Assembly: GCA_963921825.1 (NCBI GenBank)
Contig: OY997593.1
Coordinates: forward strand, 51,320,039-51,384,038
Reading direction: 5' to 3'
DNA: 64,000 nucleotides
Source of the DNA: Erodium maritimum
Lineage: Eukaryota > Streptophyta > Magnoliopsida > Geraniales > Geraniaceae
This document shows positions 34,136-44,941 of the stretch, one piece after another. The notes below the pieces were generated by a model. The model worked only from the letters and a program-made list of their open reading frames with translations, had not been told where the DNA came from and did not search any database. Each line of letters begins with the position of its first letter. Positions within the stretch are counted from its first letter, which is position 1. The translations under genes and the position numbers were made by a program.

Positions 34136-35791
34136 TGTTGGGTCTCAAGGTAGGGTTGGAGATGAACCAACTCGCAGCGGAAAATCAATGAAAACCAAGA
34201 GATGATTAAAACCATGAAACAACTAACAAAGAATGGATTCACAAGAGAAAAATTCAGCACTAGTTCTTACCAAAACAAGAACACCGGGTAACGAATGATT
34301 GGCTTGAGTCTCCAAGACGCCTATGTATCCACATGGGAATCAAAGCCACGTAGTTCTTCTCTTTAAGGACTCAAGAACACAAATATAGAGGTGGGAGCTT
34401 GCCAAACCTGAAATTGCAAGGGAAGGGGGAGAGAAGTTGTGTTTCCTATTCTTGCCTTGTGTTTGTTATGTTGAAAAAAGAAGAATTAAACATAACAAAC
34501 CTCATACTTGTCCAACTAAAGGCATGGGACAAGCATGGTGACAAATAAGGTGTAAATAGGACAAAGTATGGCAAGACAAGATTGGATTAGGTGGTGAATC
34601 ACCAACACCTTAATCCTTGTCTTGCTTACTTAGTACTAATTAATCAAGACTTGATTAATTAGTTTCATGGGCCTTGGTTGCATGGGCCTTTCATGGGCCT
34701 CTTGGAACATGGCCCGTGGCCATTTCCAACGAGGTCCCGTGATTCGCTCATCGCCTTCAAGCCTTCCATACCGGAAATGTCCAACATTATCCGACGCGAT
34801 CAATCCCAAGACTTCAAGCCTTGTCTCGATCTGTAAAGTCCTATTCACTTACGGGCACATGACCCAAAACCCAGTTTTGGTCATGTCCCGAGACAACTCC
34901 CTTTTGGCCATTCTCCATAAATGTGTCAATGAGTTTCATCCTCCGGTGTGACCCTTAGGTTTATGCATGTCAATAGATCAACGTAAAATCTCATTTTACT
35001 TGATCGTATTTAAGTGGCAACTAACGAGACTTTAGTATTGCCTGACACTGCATAACGAATCGACCCTGTCGATTCTAACCTTTCCGTCGTCACTGTCATT
35101 ATCATTTTATCTCCGATATCCTGATTGAGATAAGGCATAGAGCCGTCATCCTTATTATTCTCAATCACTGTTCCTTGATATGTGAGATGACTGAATATAT
35201 GATACCCGGTATCATGTGCATGGCCATGCTGTTCTTTCAGTCACTCTCGATCAAGAGGCCGAGAACCGATATCTTTCTCACACCTTAGTATGAGGGATAA
35301 ATCCCTTAGCCGTCTTTCGTCTCACTCATGTAGCCCGTCTCCAAGCCAATCTTGGGCGTTATGGAAGCCCTGTTACGGACAACGTTAGGCTCAGGTCAAA
35401 CTCAGTTGTTGACTACATAGCGATCACAAAGACTCCTTGGTCTAAGGATACATGACAAGCTACGACACTGAATATGTTCATGACTTAATCTATGACACAT
35501 ATTCAGGGCGGGTCGTCCAATATCATGTACCACATGAAATCTATGATCAGACTCCGGAATCTCATTCCAATGACTAACAGAACGTAAGCCATCAAGAGCC
35601 ATCTTTCATACTAGTCGCTTCTAGTGAAGCTTTGTTGACTAGGGACCCATCGAGTGTGATCTATCTCGATCTATGGTTCTATTCGCTTTGTGGGCATAGA
35701 TCAGAGCACACATCGATATATTACTCAAACAAATAAGTAATATAAAGCTGCTTTAATTTTATTATTAACGATGATATATACATTTGGACAT
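34136..35791 (-). repeat. 5' LTR of the truncated copia-type element
   Basis: In inverse this matches 1823-3510 closely from the end GACCCAACA back to about gtccaaatgta. The first 40 or so bases of the LTR (TGTTAGTC...) are replaced by unrelated sequence, so its outer end was lost. It ends about 220 bp upstream of the DUF616 gene start codon. Confidence 0.9.
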
Positions 35792-36009
35792 TCAGCATTA
35801 TCCTTTAAAAAATGAACTCAAAATAATAAAAAAAATTCTTCTAATCAGCCCTAATCAAAATTCCAATCCGTACGTCCTAAAATCCCAACCTTCCTGTCTC
35901 CTTCCCAGTCCTACCGAAGTTAACTTCCACTTTTTTTTGCTTCCTTTCCTCTCCTGATTCCCCAATTTCGAAAGTCGTGAATTCAATTACACCTGCTATT
36001 CGGTCCTTG

Positions 36010-39000
36010 ATGTTCTCCAATAACGGCATTCCAATCTCCGTATCCGACGATGACTCCGATGACCACGGTCGGATGCGGGTCCGGGGCCGCAGAAAGCGCA
36101 AGAAGTCCGGCCACCGATTCCGGAACGGCCTTCCCCGCCGACTATTTCGGAAGATCGTGAGGTGGTGGCCCATCCTGGTCTTTGCTCTTGCCCTAGTATT
36201 GCTTTTCTTCGAGGCTTCCAGTGTCGGCAAAAAACCACCTCTGGACGGGAATGAGAACGCGGCGGATCTCCGTTCAGTGAAGAAACCGAGCCCCGTGAAT
36301 ACTTCGAATGGGAATTTGAATCGGCTGGATGTGACCACTCATGTGGTTGCTGGTATTAGACAGCGTGAGTTGGATTTGGAACTCCCTTATTGTCGTTCGA
36401 TATTTAATTTGTTTTCTGTGTTTGGTTGCTGAGAATGAGGAGGAAAGGTAGCACTGGAACTTTTTTCTTTCCCAAGTAGAAAACTGAGCTGAAAGTATTG
36501 CGTGTTGCTCAATTTAGTGCGAGTGTTTAGTTTGTTTTGGTTTCATAGAGCTAATAATTTGCAACTTGAAGTGGGTTTGTTTTGTTGCTTGTTCTAGACA
36601 TTTAGCAATGCTTGTTTGTCTTGATTATGCTTTAAAAATATTTTTTTATCAGTGAGTTGTTTACCAGATGAAACACCCCCAAATCCTAGTACAATAAAAG
36701 AATGTGGAAGGTTGTAATTGTAAGTCCCCTCAAGGAGCAATATCTATCATGTGCCAACAAGTTATAACTGAAATTAGAGAATATACCTCATAATATTTGA
36801 CTTGTAATTTCTCTAATTTCAGTTATAACTTGTTGGCACATGATAGGATATTGCTCCTTGACGATGACTGTTGCTATTATGGTTTACCTTTTGTGTGGTT
36901 GAATTTTACTTGGGTTTAGTTATTCCTGTTTCCTTGATTTGATTAGTCGGAGAGTGGGTGGCGTTGAGGCCTCAGAAATCTAGCAGAATGAAGTTGTTTG
37001 TTTGAGAAGGAATTGCACATGGATGAAGCAATTTTATTTGTGTGAAATAAGTTCATATTAATGTTCATGAAACATGTCAGTTTATAGAACCTTGGCTTGA
37101 AGATTTAAGGACAGTTGAATAGCTCCAGTTCTACCATTCTTCGGTGTGGCTAAAATATGAATCATTGCTGGTGTTTCTGACATTCAATGTACTTGGGAGC
37201 AGACATTATATGATACTTCATATTTGTTTGTGGATTCTATCAGGTTGCTTGGATCTCCTACCTCCCGAAGAACTTCAGCATCTGGATATTCCTTTGGACA
37301 GAGAGTCTGTCACTCCTGTCAAAAAATTGTTATACTTATCTGACAAGGAGATACCACATGCTGGGGGAGATGATACCATCTCTAAGCAGCATGGAGAACC
37401 CACACGGTTTAATTTATTTACTGGAAACCAGACCTTTGATCAGAGAGAAAACAGTTTTAAGGTACAAGCTGCATCATTCAATATCTGTGCTGTTACTAGA
37501 TAATTATGGTCACTATCTTGTCAAATTTCAAATATCTCGTAAGAATTCATTTCACAAACATTGGAGTACTGGAGCTTGTTATGCTAGTTCTTGCTCATTT
37601 CCTCCAGAATTTCGTTGCTTACAGGTGAATGAAACTGCTGTGGTTCATTGTGGTTTTTACAGTGAAAATGGTGGATTTAAGATTTCTGATGAGGACAAAG
37701 ACTACATGCAAACTTGCAAAGTTGTTGTTTCTACTTGTACATTTGGTGGTGGAGATGATCTTTATCAACCTATTGGAATGTCAGAGGCATCACTTCAAAA
37801 GGTTGGCCCATGGTAGAGAAGCTTTACCTACTGCCTTACAAGTTCCATACTCTTATGTGATGTATATTGTACTTTCTGCTGCAGGTATGCTATGTTGCTT
37901 TCTGGGATGATGTAACTCTGTCAACTCAAGAGTTACAGGGGACTCGAATTGGTGATGACCGATTTATTGAAAAATGGCGCATCATAATTGTTAAAAACCT
38001 TCCTTTTGCCGATCAAAGATTGAATGGTAAAATCCCAAAGGTACCACATTTCTACCTTGACATACTTTCTTTCTGGAGTTAGTATGTGCAGCTGTGGCTA
38101 GTTAGTGGCACTGCATTATTAGACTATCATTTCTATTGTTAGTTGGCCAGTTTTTGCTCTCGTAGAGATTTCGTATTACAATCTGTATGAACTTGGATCC
38201 ATGGCTGTTTGCTTCCTTTTAGTTTTCGGAATAAGGTAAACCTATTACTTCTGGCGTTTGTATTTTCTGAATATCAGCAAATTCATTTTTGATAAATGAA
38301 TGTACCAAAACAAATTAACTGAGGATGAATATCTAATAGCACAACATAGAACCAAATGGATGGCCAGAATTTTTAATAGTGTTAATACATGGAATATGGA
38401 AACAGGTATTCTCGTGTTTTCTGTTTATTGTTACTTGAGACAGATATTTGTCAACGTTTCCAAGTAGCTAAGGAAAAGTGTTCTTTTTGGGGTCGATGCT
38501 TGACTTTTTCTACTTTTCAATCTAGATGTTTTTTTTTTTTGCTTATAACTCTGATGCCGATACTGTGAAGAAAACCTTATGAAACATGTTACCTAGACCA
38601 ACCACAGTTAGATTGATTGCATGAAGAGCTTGTATATCTACTTTTAGAATTATCAGAATTCATAAGTTAGTTTTGTGTGATTATAACAGCTTTATAACAA
38701 AAACTAGTAGGTATTTGTGGTATGGCCACTATAAAACTTTTACTGGGAATTTCTAAGGATAATACATATATATAGTGTATTATAATTCTGGTGTTTAAAT
38801 CAAGCTTTTCATATTTCTGTGTATCAGCTAATCCATGGTAATCATGTTCATTACAATAAATCTCTGATAATAAATTTTTTTGATGGAAAAGACGTCTCTA
38901 AGAACACTATGAGATACAAAGTAAAACAAACGGCTGCGTAATCTTTGTGGTAGTAGGATTGCTTGTGAAATATGAATAGTGTGCAGAATTACACCCTGTC

Positions 39001-40000
39001 ACGAACATACATTCTTACTGCATCTGACAGTAAACTTTCCAAGTCTTTGAGCATCACTATCACTTCCGTACTATCATGCCAATGGTTTCTTGATCAGGTC
39101 GTGTGTTTATATCTTTCATTTTAGTCTGTTTAGCTCCTTTTCATCCTTTGGAATACATAGCACTTTTCAATTGGTCTTGTGCATTATAACCCACATCTTC
39201 TCAGTAGTGGGCTATTATCTAACTGCAGGATTGCATCAACTATTGCTTTAAAATAGATTTTTTTCATAAATCATACATCCTAGTTCGTTTGCTTTTTATT
39301 TCTTGTGAATTTCTTATTTTGTACTTGTGTGCATGGGAGCTAATATATATTGCACTTGTTGTGACTGGGAGAGACCTTAATTATTTGTTATGTTATCAGA
39401 TGTTGAGTCATCGCCTCTTTCCTCATGCCAAGTATTCTATATGGGTAGACTCAAAGTCTCAATTTAGGAGGGACCCCTTAGGTGTACTGGAGGTCCTTTT
39501 ATGGCGACCAAAGTCTGTACTAGCAATTTCAGAGCATGGAGCTCGCAGTAGCGTGTATGATGAAGCCAAAGCAGTTGTACATAAAAATAAAGCAACCCCG
39601 GAAGAAGTTGAGGTGCAAATAACTCAGTACCACAAGGATGGGCTCCCCAAGGACAAACGTTTTAATGGGAAGAAAGGTATGGCCTTGATTGCTTGTTTTC
39701 AGGCATCCAGTTGTTGCATTGGTCATAACATAAGCTAAAGAAAAGATATAAACTGTTGACTGTGCAGCATTATCAGAAGCATCAGTGATTGTGCGGAAGC
39801 ATACACCGATAACTAACCTGTTCATGTGCCTTTGGTTCAATGAGGTGGTTCGTTTCACTTCACGGGATCAGCTGAGCTTCCCATATGTTTTATGGAGATT
39901 GAAAGTGCTCAAAGATATCAATATGTTTCCTGTTTGCACTCGCAAAGATCTTGTCAATAGTATGGGTCATATGCGCAAGGCAAGGCCTTTGCAAAACTAA
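36010..40000 (+). CDS. DUF616 protein, MUCI70/TOD1-type glycosyltransferase-like, 6 exons
   Basis: Exons with GT-AG borders: 36010-36364, 37244-37461, 37625-37801, 37885-38040, 39400-39676, 39768-40000. They total 1,416 bp and 471 residues with no internal stop. The N-terminus is acidic (DDDSDD), then strongly basic, then one membrane helix at residues about 53-68, i.e. a type II Golgi-type anchor. The lumenal part carries DUF616 motifs: VVHCGFYSENGGF, FWDDVTL, FPHAKYSIWVDSKSQFRRDP, SVLAISEHGARSSVYDEAKA, NLFMCLWFNEVVRFTSRDQL and the C-terminal KDLVNSMGHMRKARPL. The Arabidopsis relatives include MUCI70, needed for xylan/pectin in seed mucilage, and TOD1; the biochemical activity of this particular protein is inferred. 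The ATG at 36010 is the first in frame. A truncated copia LTR lies just upstream and a hairpin lies in intron 1. Confidence 0.93.
36730..36861. repeat. 132-bp hairpin in intron 1 of the DUF616 gene
   Basis: Two 52-53 nt arms (tcaaggagcaatatc... at the left, ...gatattgctccttga at the right) pair completely except for a one-base bulge, around a loop of about 27 nt. No target duplication is visible at its ends. It could be a tiny MITE or a source of small RNA. Confidence 0.85.
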
Positions 40001-40327
40001 CTAGGTGCCTCTCTATAATTTTGATTCATAGTAGTTAAATTACAGAAAGTATTTTATTTGTTTAAGCTGCAAAACTACTATTATTTAAAATTACTAGCTT
40101 ATTATGTATGAGCATATTCGTACTTAATTGTTACTTACTGAAAGACCAAATACCGGAGGCAAGTTATCATATTTGGTCAGGTTTGCACATTGAGCTGATT
40201 GAGTGGAGTTGTTAACTGCGTCAAAGAGTAGTTGGATCAACAATGAAGAAAAAGTGGTTGCAACAAAGCCACTACATTGGTCATTATAGGCAACATATTC
40301 TTGCAGAGAAGACCGATTCGACCGATC
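40001..40327 (+). promoter_or_regulatory. Short intergenic region between DUF616 and dirigent genes
   Basis: Contains the DUF616 3' UTR and must contain the dirigent promoter. AT-rich at 40060-40130; no certain TATA box or polyadenylation signal is picked out. Confidence 0.4.
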
Positions 40328-40831
40328 ATGCTGGCGAACATAATATTCTGCACAGCAGTGTTGCTGGCGACAGTGGTGGTCGTTCTCCTGGCCTTGGTAT
40401 CTCCCGTGCCATCCCATAACAGCTCTAAACACCGCGGCCTTACCCTGTCTCTCTACATCCAGCAACCGCATGTCTCAAACTCGAACGTGGCGCCTATTCC
40501 TAACGAGCCAGCCGGAGCTTTCATCTTCCACCACGCTCTCACCCAAGGGCCGAGGAACACATCCCGGGTCATAGGGAAGGCTCAGGGCTTCATAATCCCG
40601 GCGGAACAATTTGCGTATTCGGCTTTCAATGTCATTTATCTGAGCCTTGACACGCCGGAATACTCCGGCACTGTTAGCGTTGACGCCAAACAATTCGGCA
40701 AGAGCGAGGAGCTGAGCGTGGTGGGCGGGACGGGGTCGTTCGCCTTTGCTCGTGGAGTTGCTGTGCTTGCTCATCTTTCTCATCGGACATATCATCTTCA
40801 GCTGCGCCTTCGATTTCCACATCATGAATAG
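40328..40831 (+). CDS. Dirigent family protein (intronless)
   Basis: 167 residues from ATG 40328 to TAG 40829-40831. A hydrophobic N-terminus (residues about 2-28, MLANIIFCTAVLL...) can act as signal peptide or anchor. The dirigent fold motifs follow: LTLSLYIQQP, GAFIFHHALTQGP, IGKAQGFIIPAEQFAYSAFNVIYLS, EYSGTVSVDA, the signature VVGGTGSFAFARGVAVL, and the closing strand TYHLQLRLRF. Dirigent proteins act in the cell wall, steering stereoselective coupling of phenoxy radicals in lignan or lignin formation; the substrate here is unknown. The reading frame is open upstream, but without an earlier ATG until a stop, so 40328 is preferred. It lies 327 bp after the DUF616 stop codon on the same strand, close enough that its promoter must be short or lie in the neighbour's 3' region. 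Confidence 0.88.
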   Translation: MLANIIFCTAVLLATVVVVLLALVSPVPSHNSSKHRGLTLSLYIQQPHVSNSNVAPIPNEPAGAFIFHHALTQGPRNTSRVIGKAQGFIIPAEQFAYSAFNVIYLSLDTPEYSGTVSVDAKQFGKSEELSVVGGTGSFAFARGVAVLAHLSHRTYHLQLRLRFPHHE

Positions 40832-41149
40832 GATTCGGAATAGGATGATCATTTTATTACCCTATTCTTTCTTTTTCACCTGCATGTTCATGTACCTCTA
40901 ATCTCTTTAACCGTCTCAAAAATTATATACAATATCTTCGTAATTTTCTAACACCATTTTATATCTCTCTTCAATTCCATGTCCTTTTTTTAACTTAAAA
41001 AGGTGTACTTGTATTAATTGTCAGATGTAATAATTCATTGGAGTATAATTTATGGCCACTGAAGAACATGAATATAATAAGTTTTTCTGGTTAATCAGTG
41101 GATAGTTTTGTTCGCAGTTCTTTTTATAAATTAGAAAGTTATTCTCTCG

Positions 41150-41900
41150 TTTTAACTAAACATTTGACGAATATCCTTGATGATGGTGCCTACCGGGGAT
41201 GTTGGTATTCCCCGTTTTGATCATATTTAGTAGGACTTGGTCATCCGACCTGAGGATGATCGGCCTTGTCCCCAGCGTAGAAGTATTCCTCACCGCAGTA
41301 CCTATCGTGCAAGCCTCAACAGCCCGAGAGAACTCCATTTGCAGCAAGGCAGACAACTCCTCCTATCGATCGGGCAATAACTCCTCAAGCCAATTGGTTT
41401 GTATCTTGAAATACTGATCCATCCACATTAATAACTACTGTGCCCATAGGAGAAGCAGCCCACCTGGACGACCAATGAAGAGTCGACGAGTGAGGGGACA
41501 TAAGAATAGTATTGGCCTCCCGCCATGCTGTAAGGTTGACGTGGGCCGCCGAGAGTACTCGCAATGCAGTGGGCGTAGTGGTTCCCCATTTTAGAGCATT
41601 TTGTGTTTTCTAAATTTCCCAAAGGAAACTAAGAATATATGTTGTCTAGCTTCCAGGTATGGCTTTTGTAATAGATTCCCACCAAGCCTTGAAACCCAAT
41701 GTGGAATCATACGGCGAAATCTTGCTCAATTGGGCCCAACAAGCTTTCACAAAACCACAAGATAAGAATAAGTGATCAACCATGGCAGGAGCGCGACCAC
41801 ATGTATCACATAGAGGGGTAATCGAGATGTACCTCTGATTCAGATTAGTGGCCACTTGCATGGTGTCAGCAAGACACCCCCCAGACTTTATTGATTCTTG
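41150..41900 (-). pseudogene. LINE ORF2 C-terminal relic (zinc-binding and RNase H-like)
   Basis: On the minus strand, in order: SPLCDTC-type text (ITPLCDTCGRAPAMVDHLF, about 41760-41835) and SCGFVKACWAQL of the RT zinc-binding domain, then WKTQNALKWG and AHVNLTAW, then an INVDGS start and SALLQMEFSRAVEA / ILRSDDQVLLNMI of the RVT_3 RNase H-like domain (about 41220-41350). Frameshifts separate the pieces. It is the 3' coding end of a plant L1-type LINE lying between two host genes. Confidence 0.75.
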
Positions 41901-42189
41901 AAGAGAATGGCATAGGCATGCTCATGTGATATGGGCTTTGAATTATTTGAATTCTGTTTTAAGCTTTGATCCCTTGTTTGGCCAGCCCTTTAGTTGTTGA
42001 TGATTGGTTAGATGTATCAAATGCTTTATCAATGAAATGACATAATTTTTGTCGGATTCAAAACATTACCTTCTTCCTCCTCTACCCCTCTACAATTGCT
42101 AACCCTAATTCATAGTCCTTATCGAGAACAAATTTATTGATGAAAACAATTATTCAAGAAACATTAATTGTGATTATCCAACATAAATC

Positions 42190-43025
42190 TCACCACCATT
42201 TTATTCCACTAAATGCTGCCGATGTTATTTGTGCCTCCAGAGTTTCTCTCTCACTGCAAAGGTCGTTGAAGCACTTATTTACGCAGCTACCCATCTTGAT
42301 TACATCTGTTAAACAGAGAAATCGATAACCGATACGATGATGTGATTAAAAATAAAAACAACTAACAGATTTTATAGGTAATTACAAAAACATGCGGTAA
42401 ATTATACGTATTTTACAAATACAACCCGTGAACTATTTTTTTCTTTGCAAATACTATCCAAATACTCATTAACGGGTAAATTTTTATACCAAAAAAAGTA
42501 ACCATGCAAAAATATATACATTAAGGTTCTAAATCCTGAAACACATATACATGATGTTTACAAATTACACAATACGTATAATATAATGTAAAACAACAAA
42601 ACTGATATTTCCAAAACAACTTGAAGTCACGTGATTGTTACAGGACAATTTCCGTTTAAAATAACGGATTTATATATGAAAAACATTTACCGGTAGTATT
42701 TTAAGAAAATCGTTCACTACACATTGTTATTATTCTTAAATTTTAATCGTATTTGAATACAATTGAAGATTCAGAAAAGGTTAAAATAGATGAGTACCTT
42801 GTGGTTATTGTGAACGGAATCTGTGCATTTGCTCACGCATAGCTGCCTGCATTCAGAAATGCTCTTGTCCTTTCCGAGGCAAGAAGACAAGCATATCGGA
42901 TAACAGGTCGAGACATTAATTTGTGGCTCGACGTTCTTCTCCGATGGGATGTTCACGGCAAGGGAGAGCTGCGTGAGCATCACCATCATCAACATTGCGA
43001 TCCCTTTCGCTTTCAGTCCCTCCAT
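42190..43025 (-). CDS. Small cysteine-rich secreted peptide, 2 exons
   Basis: Exon 1 (43025-42798, 76 codons) and exon 2 (42294-42190) join in phase 0 with GT-AG borders to give 110 residues. A clear signal peptide, MEGLKAKGIAMLMMVMLTQL, ends near residue 23. The mature part has six Cys in exon 1 with spacing C-x3-C-x3-C-x9-C-x3-C-x3-C, and exon 2 adds SCVNKCFNDLC with three more. The pattern resembles plant thionin-like or other defence or signalling cysteine-rich peptides, but I cannot name a family. The exon 2 acceptor (tcaag before ATGGGTAGC) is chosen because it keeps the frame and adds Cys; another at ttaacag would hit a stop. Reading through the donor instead gives an 84-residue form ending VLIYFNLF. 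Confidence 0.68.
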
Positions 43026-44941
43026 TGCTATCGTTACTTGGTTTGGCTGAAAAATGTTGCTTCTTATTGGTTGGGATAATGCAAGTGATTCTTGTGATGT
43101 ATTTATATTGATTATGGTGCATGAGTAATTATTGTGAGTATCTCTTATAGACGGGAATGGTGGATTTGATTTTATTTATTTTTGAATCCTAAACAAACAT
43201 GTATTAATAATAAATGCCCGATTTGGTTTTTAATGTTTTCCAACAAAAATAGTAAAGATTGAACATACCCATAAATGGGAAAAGAAGTAACTAAAACACT
43301 ATTAGGGCTCAATTTTATGAACTTTTCAGCAATACTGCTCTTTTTGAAGGATCTAGCAATGGTACTTCATTGGTAATATGGTCTTTTATCATATTCCTTG
43401 ATCATTTTTGTGCACACGAATTGTAACTTGTAAGATGGTGAATTAGATCATGAGAAAGTTACAGAAACAAAAAAAAAAGGAAAGAATTTATATCATTGAC
43501 ATAAGTGAATTGATTAAATTAATTTATCAGTAAAAAATGCATGTATTGACCTGGTTGATCAAAATAGTTTTTTTTAGAACAAGTAAATCTTTTTACTGCT
43601 ATGAGAAGGAGCTATTACATGTTTGATTCTGCACTAGGTCTAACAATAACTCAGTAACATTAGAACGTCGAGGACGGTCTTGGTGAAAATAAATAGCTGA
43701 AATGAAAAGGTACTAGAAAAGTTTGGCTTTCTCTTTCCTCCCTACCATGGCCCCTCCAATGGTCTGCCATGAGTAGTGGTAGGGAGTCATGGTTTGTAGT
43801 TGTTTTGAAGAAAAATAACATTTCTCTCCTCTAAAATGATCCTACCAAGGCATCGGGTCGTTGCAGGATCCTGCAACAACGCCATACAACGACGAGTCGT
43901 GGCAGAGTCGTGGTAGGCCCTGCAACGGCCCGCCTGCCACGACCGTTGCAGGTGCTCTAAGCCTCAAATTCCCTAAATCCCGCAGCTTTCACTAGCTGAA
44001 CCACCGTGGTGTTAACAGGGCCACAGAACGGGGATAACGACCGAACAAGCGGCGTGGAGAACGACCGGACTAGTGGCGGTGAGACCTCTACTTCTTCTCC
44101 CTCGTCGTATACGCCAGCGTGGCCTCCTCGTCTACTCAAACGAGTCGCGAGACTAGAGCACCGACGGAAAAAATAGAGAAACGTCAAGGCCGAGGAAGAG
44201 GGAGAGCTTCCGGAGCAGCATGACGGTGACTTATTGGCTCTGCAAGACGTCAAGGTGGAGGAAGAGAAGGCCATGAAACCTCTCTCGATCTGGCCGATAA
44301 AGAGAAAATGAAAAAGAAAGAAGAAAGAAAATATATGGTTTTAATAGACCAAGGAGTATATTCTTTATTTTTCAAAAAACATAGGGTCATCCGGTCATAT
44401 GCTTCGCACATGACTATTTTCTGTCAAAAAATGAACGGAATATTAACGCTATGTATGAAATTAAAAATAAAAGTTAACGTTAGGTGCCAAACCGAAAATA
44501 AATTTTTATCATGGTATAATAATGCATAAAAAAACAAGCTAAGTTATTATAATGAACATAAATGTTTGTTTGGATATTATAAAAAAAATTACTTAAAATA
44601 AATTAATACAAAATATAAGAAACGGACAAGTTAAAGATATTTTTATTATTATCAAAGAAAAGAGTTATTATTTATAAAAAGTAAATATCTTGTGTAGTTT
44701 TTTACCATTATCTCTTTTCATGATATTTTTTTTATCGAAAATGGAGATATTATAACTTTAAGATGTTCGCAAAACTTCTAACACTTGAGTCCAAAATGAA
44801 ACTACATTAGAATTGAAAAAACAAGAACTGAATAGTAAAATTGCTCTTGGACGTAGAGGGTGGTTGGACAGGAGAACTGCGGTAGCATCCATAGACACGG
44901 ATACATCATAAGCCAACCAAATGGGCACTGATCGAGCAGAT
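43026..44941. other. Intergenic, upstream of the Cys-rich gene
   Basis: 43026-43700 is AT-rich and should include the promoter of the Cys-rich gene. 43740-43965 is GC-rich with short palindromes, including the perfect ttgcaggatcctgcaa (43861-43876) and repeats of gtcgtggcag/gtcgtggtag, and ends in a GGTGCTCTAAG boundary of a kind seen at plant MITE ends. An ORF at 43957-44274 (minus) has no recognised domain. 44300-44840 is AT-rich without features. Confidence 0.45.

Larger units (their letters stand above)
32390..35791 (-). mobile_element. Truncated Ty1/copia element (5' LTR, leader, gag start)
   Basis: On the minus strand: the LTR (34136-35791, first ~40 bp missing), a primer-binding site, a long leader of about 1.5 kb, then the beginning of a copia-type gag. 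The rest of gag, all of pol and the 3' LTR are missing. The leader holds two local duplications: gtcccgttcggtccctgttt at about 33850-33915, and gctaaggcgcacgacaccca at about 32871 and 32933. This copy identifies the family to which the solo LTRs at 1823 and 25834 belong. Confidence 0.87.

Noticed and set aside
35877-36338. 153-codon minus-strand ORF overlapping the DUF616 first exon
   Set aside because: It is antisense to a well supported exon with TM and motif continuity, so it is a shadow frame.
42771-43025. Single-exon 84-residue model of the Cys-rich peptide
   Set aside because: The last eight codons read through a good GT donor; splicing to 42294-42190 adds further Cys in frame. The unspliced form is possible but less likely.
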